The notes under the pieces: generated by a model
Seen by the model: only the letters and a program-made list of their open reading frames with translations
What the model was told of the DNA's origin: nothing
Databases searched by the model: none
Shown here: piece after piece, positions 60,046 through 64,000 of the stretch
Layout: every line of letters starts with the position of its first letter
Numbering within the stretch: the first letter of the stretch is position 1
Position numbers and translations under genes: made by a program
Assembly: GCF_037201965.1 (NCBI RefSeq)
Contig: NZ_CP147518.1
Coordinates: 2,541,001 to 2,605,000, forward strand
From: Spirosoma sp. SC4-14
GTDB taxonomy: Bacteria; Bacteroidota; Bacteroidia; Cytophagales; Spirosomataceae
Length of the DNA: 64,000 bases
Direction of reading: 5' to 3'

Positions 60046-60085
60046 TGAACTAGTTATACGGGTAATAAAATAAATCTCATGCCAT

Positions 60086-60115
60086 CAAAAGCCGGACATT
60101 CCGGCTTTTGGCTTT
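60086..60115 (+). terminator. Intrinsic terminator after the GT5-like gene
   Basis: CAAAAGCCGG (60086-60095) pairs exactly with CCGGCTTTTG (60101-60110), loop of 5 bases. The arm itself gives the T run. Confidence 0.88.
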
Positions 60116-60183
60116 ACTTTGCCCCTGTTCATTACTCACCGACAGTCGGAATAACACCAAAATTGTAAACAGAGAACGGAATT

Positions 60184-62022
60184 ATGTGTGGCATTGTAGC
60201 ATACGTTGGGTATCGGGAAGCATGCCCATTAGTGATAAAAGGACTTAAACGGCTCGAATACCGGGGCTATGATAGCGCGGGTGTTGCCCTTATGAACGGG
60301 CAGGGGTTGCGGATATACAAGAAAAAGGGAAAAGTTGCGGCATTAGAACAGGAGTTATCAGGCAAAGACGTTCATGCAACAATTGGTATGGGGCATACCC
60401 GATGGGCCACGCACGGCGAGCCCAACGACGTAAATGCTCACCCGCATTATTCGTTTCACCGCAAACTGGCCATCATTCATAACGGTATCATTGAAAACTA
60501 TGCAGCCATTAAGCAGACACTGCTGAAAAAAGGCCACACATTTTCCAGCGAAACCGATACTGAAGTGCTGGGTCAGTTCATCGAAGACATCTGGGAGAAC
60601 CAGGGCGGAACGCTCGAAGAGGCCGTTCGGCTGGCCTTGCAGGAGGTGGTTGGAGCCTATGCTATTGTGGTCATGAGCGAAACAGACCCAACTCAGCTAA
60701 TTGCGGCCCGGAAAGGCTCGCCATTGGTTATTGGCGTAGGCGAAAACGAGTTTTTCCTGGCTTCGGATGCCACCCCCATTGTTGAGTATACCAAAGATGT
60801 TATTTACCTGAACGATTACGAAGTTGCAGTCATTCGCGATGGTGCCATCAAGGTTGTAACGCTCGATAATACGACGACAACGCCCTATGTTCAGAAGGTG
60901 GAACTGGAACTGGAAGCTATTGAAAAAGGAGGCTTCGATCACTTCATGCTCAAGGAAATTTTTGAGCAGCCGCGTTCTATTGCCGATTCCATGCGCGGCC
61001 GTGTGCAGGCCGACGAGGGAATGGTTCAACTCGGTGGTTTGCGCGACTACCTGGATAAACTGGCAAAATCGAAACGGATCGTTATTGTTGGTTGTGGTAC
61101 GTCGTGGCATGCCGGGCTGGTTGCCGAGTATATTTTTGAAGAGCTGGCCCGAATTCCGGTTGAAGTGGAATATGCATCGGAGTTTCGCTACCGAAACCCG
61201 ATCATTAAAGAAGGTGATATTGTGATTGCCATTTCGCAATCGGGCGAAACAGCCGATACGCTGGCGGCTATTGAGCTGGCAAAATCGAAAGGGGCCACCA
61301 TTTTCGGGGTCTGCAACGTAGTTGGGTCGTCCATCGCACGGGCAACCGATGCGGGTGCCTATACGCACGCCGGACCCGAAATTGGCGTAGCCAGTACGAA
61401 AGCTTTTACGGCACAGGTAACGGTGTTGACCCTGATGGCGCTGGCGGCTGCTAAGCGGAAAGGTACCATTTCTGACTCGCTGTTTCGGCTGCTACTGGCC
61501 GAAATGGAAAGCATTCCGGCGAAGGTGGAGAAAGTATTGCAGGCAGCCGATAAGATTAAGGAAATCGCTTACATTTTCACCTATGCCCGTAATTTTATCT
61601 ACCTCGGCCGTGGTCTTAACTTTCCGGTAGCTCTGGAAGGAGCGCTGAAGCTGAAAGAGATCAGCTACATTCATGCCGAAGGCTATCCGGCCGCCGAAAT
61701 GAAACATGGCCCGATTGCGCTGATCGACGAAGATATGCCCGTAGTGGTGATTGCTACCAACGACAGTTCCTACGAGAAAGTTGTTTCAAACATTCAGGAA
61801 GTTAAAGCCCGCAAAGGACGGGTCATTGCCATAACTACCGAGGGCGACACACATCTGCCATCGATGGTTGATTTTACGATCGAAATTCCGAAAGTTCATG
61901 AAGTTTTGATGCCCTTGGTTTCGGTTGTCCCACTACAGTTACTGGCCTACGACATTGCCGTTATGCGTGGTCGAAATGTCGATCAGCCGCGAAATCTGGC
62001 CAAGTCAGTGACCGTGGAGTAG
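60184..62022 (+). CDS. glmS: Glutamine-fructose-6-phosphate aminotransferase (isomerizing)
   Basis: First step of UDP-N-acetylglucosamine synthesis for the cell wall. 612 residues, the usual length. Seen: the N-terminal Cys2 nucleophile (MCGIVAYVGYREACPLVIKG), EYRGYDSAGVAL, GHTRWATHGEPNDVNAHPH, NGIIENYAAIKQTL, then two SIS domains (VIVGCGTSWHAGLVAEYIFE, IAISQSGETADTLAAIELAK, NFIYLGRGLNFPVALEGALK, EGYPAAEMKHGPIALIDED) and the C-terminal DQPRNLAKSVTVE. The 5' leader (60116-60183) has no glmS ribozyme that I can see, in line with its restriction mainly to Firmicutes. It ends 9 bases before a 24-bp perfect palindrome. Confidence 0.98.
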   Translation: MCGIVAYVGYREACPLVIKGLKRLEYRGYDSAGVALMNGQGLRIYKKKGKVAALEQELSGKDVHATIGMGHTRWATHGEPNDVNAHPHYSFHRKLAIIHNGIIENYAAIKQTLLKKGHTFSSETDTEVLGQFIEDIWENQGGTLEEAVRLALQEVVGAYAIVVMSETDPTQLIAARKGSPLVIGVGENEFFLASDATPIVEYTKDVIYLNDYEVAVIRDGAIKVVTLDNTTTTPYVQKVELELEAIEKGGFDHFMLKEIFEQPRSIADSMRGRVQADEGMVQLGGLRDYLDKLAKSKRIVIVGCGTSWHAGLVAEYIFEELARIPVEVEYASEFRYRNPIIKEGDIVIAISQSGETADTLAAIELAKSKGATIFGVCNVVGSSIARATDAGAYTHAGPEIGVASTKAFTAQVTVLTLMALAAAKRKGTISDSLFRLLLAEMESIPAKVEKVLQAADKIKEIAYIFTYARNFIYLGRGLNFPVALEGALKLKEISYIHAEGYPAAEMKHGPIALIDEDMPVVVIATNDSSYEKVVSNIQEVKARKGRVIAITTEGDTHLPSMVDFTIEIPKVHEVLMPLVSVVPLQLLAYDIAVMRGRNVDQPRNLAKSVTVE

Positions 62023-62030
62023 GTATCGGT

Positions 62031-62087
62031 CAGGTATACTAAAAGGTGCGATGATAGTCTCTTTCATCGCACCTTTTAGTATACCTG
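62031..62087. terminator. 24-bp perfect hairpin after glmS
   Basis: Arms 62031-62054 and 62064-62087 are exact complements with a 9-nt loop. CTTTT in the right arm supplies a weak T tract. Unusually long for a plain terminator, it may be one of the intergenic palindromes. Confidence 0.85.
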
Positions 62088-62228
62088 GCATCTCCGGCAA
62101 GGGCTAACAGAGCAATAAATGGCAGATTTTTGAGTATTGTATTTCCTGTAGTGTCCAGAAAACGTATGGGTGAAGTATATTGCAAGGATACGTTATTCAC
62201 CTGGATTGACTTTGCATTGATGAGCATG

Positions 62229-62801
62229 ATGAAAAAAACTAGTCTTTTGTTCGGATTACTGTGTTTTACGGTTCTTGCGGCTTCGGCTCAAACCTTTCGG
62301 GGACTCGATAAATCGCCGATGGATATGGCCTATTATCCCGACGATTATGCGCACGACCGTAAATTTGCGCCTGCCAAAATTGGTACTGACAAGGCTATGG
62401 TTCGGATCACCTATACCCGACCGGCTAAAAACGGACGGGAAGTTTTTGGGAAACTGGTACCTTATGGAAAAGTCTGGCGGGTTGGGGCGAATGAAGCGCC
62501 TGAGGTAAAATTTTATCAGGACGTTACCATCGGTGGTAAAAAAATACCGGCCGGTAACTATGCCTTGCTGGCTATCCCGAACGAAAAGGAGTGGACAATC
62601 ATCCTGAGTTCTGATCTGGATCAGTGGGGCGCTTATAGCTATAATGAAGCACTGGATGTGGCCCGGGTGAACGTACCGGTTCAGAAAGCCGATAGCGAGA
62701 TTGAAAATTTCTCGATTCAGTTTGCGAAAAAGGACGCCAAAAACGCAGTTATGTATATGGGCTGGGACACAACCGTGGTTGTCGTTCCAATTGCGTTATA
62801 A
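62229..62801 (+). CDS. DUF2911 protein, exported
   Basis: About 190 residues with a signal peptide (TSLLFGLLCFTVLAASAQ). The body has the DUF2911 pattern: ARITYTRPAKNGR-like VRITYTRPAKNGREVFGKLV, VPYGKVWRVGANEAPEVKF as PYGKVWRVGANEA, the block GKKIPAGNYALLAIPNEKEW with TIILSSDLDQWGAYSY, and FSIQFAKKDAKNAVMYMGWD near the end. Family function unknown; members are common in Bacteroidota, often as secreted proteins of 170-290 residues. Upstream ATGs at 62220 and 62226 only add 1-3 residues; the reading from 62130 adds 33 residues with no likeness. It converges on the DoxX gene. Confidence 0.88.
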   Translation: MKKTSLLFGLLCFTVLAASAQTFRGLDKSPMDMAYYPDDYAHDRKFAPAKIGTDKAMVRITYTRPAKNGREVFGKLVPYGKVWRVGANEAPEVKFYQDVTIGGKKIPAGNYALLAIPNEKEWTIILSSDLDQWGAYSYNEALDVARVNVPVQKADSEIENFSIQFAKKDAKNAVMYMGWDTTVVVVPIAL

Positions 62802-62815
62802 TGAATTGATTAGCT

Positions 62816-62869
62816 CACAGAGTGGCCGTTCTGACTTTTTTGCCGAAAAGTCAGAACGGCCACTCTGTG
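62816..62869. terminator. 24-bp perfect hairpin between convergent DUF2911 and DoxX genes
   Basis: Arms 62816-62839 and 62846-62869 are exact complements with a 6-nt loop; each arm ends in TTTT or AAAA next to the loop. It lies 12-15 bases from each stop codon and should terminate both genes. Confidence 0.88.
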
Positions 62870-62880
62870 GTTTCGTTACA

Positions 62881-63297
62881 TCAACGGTTGTTTTTCCAAA
62901 ACAGAGCATCGAGGCTCCAGGGGCCTGGTCCGTAGAAGAAGAAGACCAGGGCCAGCAATGCAAACAGAAATGGGTGCTGATCTTCGTAGAAAATTTTTCC
63001 ATGCCCAATGAAAAAGACAATGTAGAGCATGGTTCCGATAACAATGAGGCAACCAATTCGGGTTAGAAACCCCACCAGAAGCAATAGGCCCGACACAAAT
63101 TCGGACCCTTTGCCGAGATAAACCATAAACAAAGGTGAAGCCGATTGCCGGAAGGTGTCCCAGGCTGCATATTCTTTCATCTGGGCCGGGTCGAACACTT
63201 CCCAGCCATGATAGATCAGAAATATTCCAAGAACGATTCGAATGAGAGTCAGGCCACTTTCCCGGAAAAGGCCTGCTGCAGTAAAGAAGTTCATCAT
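62881..63297 (-). CDS. DoxX-family membrane protein
   Basis: 138 residues with four membrane helices: SGLTLIRIVLGIFLIYHGWE, GKGSEFVSGLLLLVGFLTRI, GCLIVIGTMLYIVFFIGHGK and PFLFALLALVFFFYGPGPWS. The pattern G-x-E-x-x-x-G-x-L-L-x-x-G-x-x-T-R in the second helix is typical of DoxX/SURF4-like proteins, which may take part in electron transfer or quinone-related chemistry; the role here is unknown. It lies 21 bases before the ABC ATPase stop... on the same strand, so it may be read in one transcript with the upstream ATPase gene. Confidence 0.9.
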   Translation of the reverse strand: MMNFFTAAGLFRESGLTLIRIVLGIFLIYHGWEVFDPAQMKEYAAWDTFRQSASPLFMVYLGKGSEFVSGLLLLVGFLTRIGCLIVIGTMLYIVFFIGHGKIFYEDQHPFLFALLALVFFFYGPGPWSLDALFWKNNR

Positions 63298-63318
63298 AAA
63301 GTACGGAGGGAATTCTGT

Positions 63319-64000
63319 TTAAAACAAGCGCTGCTCGGTTTGCGGATCAAAGAAATAGAGCCGGTCGCTATCAAAACCAACCTCAATACCTTCGCCAGGA
63401 GCGTACCCAATATCCGACGATACACGCATGCAGGCGGTTTGGTCGGTATGCGTGAAATAAACAAAGGTTTCGCTACCAATTGGTTCGGTTACGTCGACTG
63501 TAATTCGTTGCGGTTCGGTTAGTACTTTCTCATTGGCGAATCGAACGTCGCAGATGCTTTCGGGCCGGAAGCCTAAAATTACCTCATTGCCGCTATGAGT
63601 TTTCAGCGCATCGGCCTTATCCGTCGGAAGCTGGAAATTAAAGGCGGAGTTAACGAACCGTAAGCCACCCCTTTCGCCGACCAGCCTGCCTCTACTAAAG
63701 TTCATGGATGGGCTCCCAATAAAGCCTGCAACGAACAAATTAGCCGGTTGGTGATAGAGGTTCATGGGCGAATCGACCTGCTGAATGACGCCTGCCTTCA
63801 TGACTACAATTTTGTCGCCCATTGTCATGGCTTCGATCTGGTCGTGGGTAACATAGACCATTGTAGCCTTGAGTCGCTGGTGAAGCCGTTTAATTTCGAC
63901 CCGCATCTGTACCCGCAGTTTGGCATCGAGGTTCGACAACGGTTCATCGAACAGAAATACCTTTGGTTCGCGAACGATGGCCCGACCAATGGCCACTCGT
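63319..64000 (-). CDS. ABC transporter ATPase, MalK/UgpC-like (5' part outside the window)
   Basis: The last 227 or so residues of a sugar-type ABC ATPase; the Walker A part lies beyond 64000. Seen: the end of the signature region RVAIGRAIVREPKVFLFDEP with Walker B and LSNLDAKLRVQMRVEIKRLH (D-loop), the switch His in TMVYVTHDQIEAMTMGDKIV, VDSPMNLYHQPANLFVAGFI and the family block GSPSMNFSRGRL. A TOBE/OB regulatory domain follows (VILGFRPESI, VTEPIGSETFVYFTH, GIEVGFDSDRLYFFDPQTEQ). The family normally drives maltose, glycerol-phosphate or other sugar importers with separate membrane and binding subunits, which may be further along outside the window. Confidence 0.93.
   Translation of the reverse strand, partial: RVAIGRAIVREPKVFLFDEPLSNLDAKLRVQMRVEIKRLHQRLKATMVYVTHDQIEAMTMGDKIVVMKAGVIQQVDSPMNLYHQPANLFVAGFIGSPSMNFSRGRLVGERGGLRFVNSAFNFQLPTDKADALKTHSGNEVILGFRPESICDVRFANEKVLTEPQRITVDVTEPIGSETFVYFTHTDQTACMRVSSDIGYAPGEGIEVGFDSDRLYFFDPQTEQRLF

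Noticed and set aside
60116-60183. glmS ribozyme in the glmS leader
   Set aside because: The leader is only about 70 bases and shows no ribozyme core; the ribozyme is known mainly from Firmicutes.

Overview
The window looks like chromosomal DNA of a Cytophagales bacterium (phylum Bacteroidota), most like Spirosoma or a close relative. The reasons are two SusC/SusD pairs, a FecI-type sigma factor with a FecR anti-sigma factor, a C-terminal type IX secretion sorting domain, Bacteroidota -7 promoter boxes (TAnnTTTG), a long Bacteroidota-type PurF, an SpmA/SpmB fusion and a GH3/beta-lactamase fusion. Base composition by eye is near half GC. The genus is an inference; no rRNA or other marker lies in the window. 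I saw no tRNA, rRNA, CRISPR array, prophage or intact insertion sequence.

Layout. 1-540: 3' end of a 2-oxo acid dehydrogenase E2 gene (odhB type) with a strong terminator. 549-743: decayed XisI-family gene. 749-4649 (minus): enolase, FtsB/DivIC-like protein, low-molecular-weight tyrosine phosphatase and phosphoglycerate mutase, separated by long hairpins. 4875-7152 (minus): D-aminoacylase and a DinB protein. 7294-9790: M1 peptidase and a stand-alone nuoC.

9956-31497 is the main accessory block, all on the plus strand: ECF sigma factor, FecR, STN-type SusC, SusD, a membrane SGNH/TPR protein, then a PQQ dehydrogenase with a cytochrome c domain, a mutarotase-like protein, a Tat-exported mannonate-dehydratase-like enolase-superfamily enzyme, a BASS-family transporter, a sorbosone-dehydrogenase-like protein with cytochrome c, an esterase, a GH99-like protein and a GH43 enzyme. 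Almost every enzyme carries an export signal. I read this as a polysaccharide utilization locus joined to a periplasmic route that oxidises and dehydrates sugars to acids, with one inner-membrane carrier to import the product. This is the best candidate for an undescribed system here.

31655-40132 is mixed: a thioredoxin-fold protein lacking its CXXC, an M28 peptidase, a frameshifted Rpn-family nuclease gene, lpdA, a small lipoprotein and purF. 40416-45020 (minus) is a tightly coupled four-gene operon headed by the GH3/beta-lactamase fusion, and 45207-49680 (minus) is a second SusC/SusD pair. 50055-53020 holds a DUF1345 membrane protein, a small antitoxin-like gene, the SpmAB fusion and a VanX-type dipeptidase. 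53321-58189 encodes a 1622-residue ExeM/NucH-like extracellular nuclease with three 573-bp tandem repeats and a sorting domain. 58263-64000 holds panC, a half-length GT5 protein, glmS, a DUF2911 protein, a DoxX protein and the end of a MalK/UgpC-like ATPase gene.

A second theme is intergenic. About twenty gaps hold long hairpins. Several share words (15-mer, 12-mer and a near-identical 17-mer), one is built from 7-nt words, and one supplies the stop codons of both flanking convergent genes. They look like dispersed palindromic repeat families that also act as terminators.
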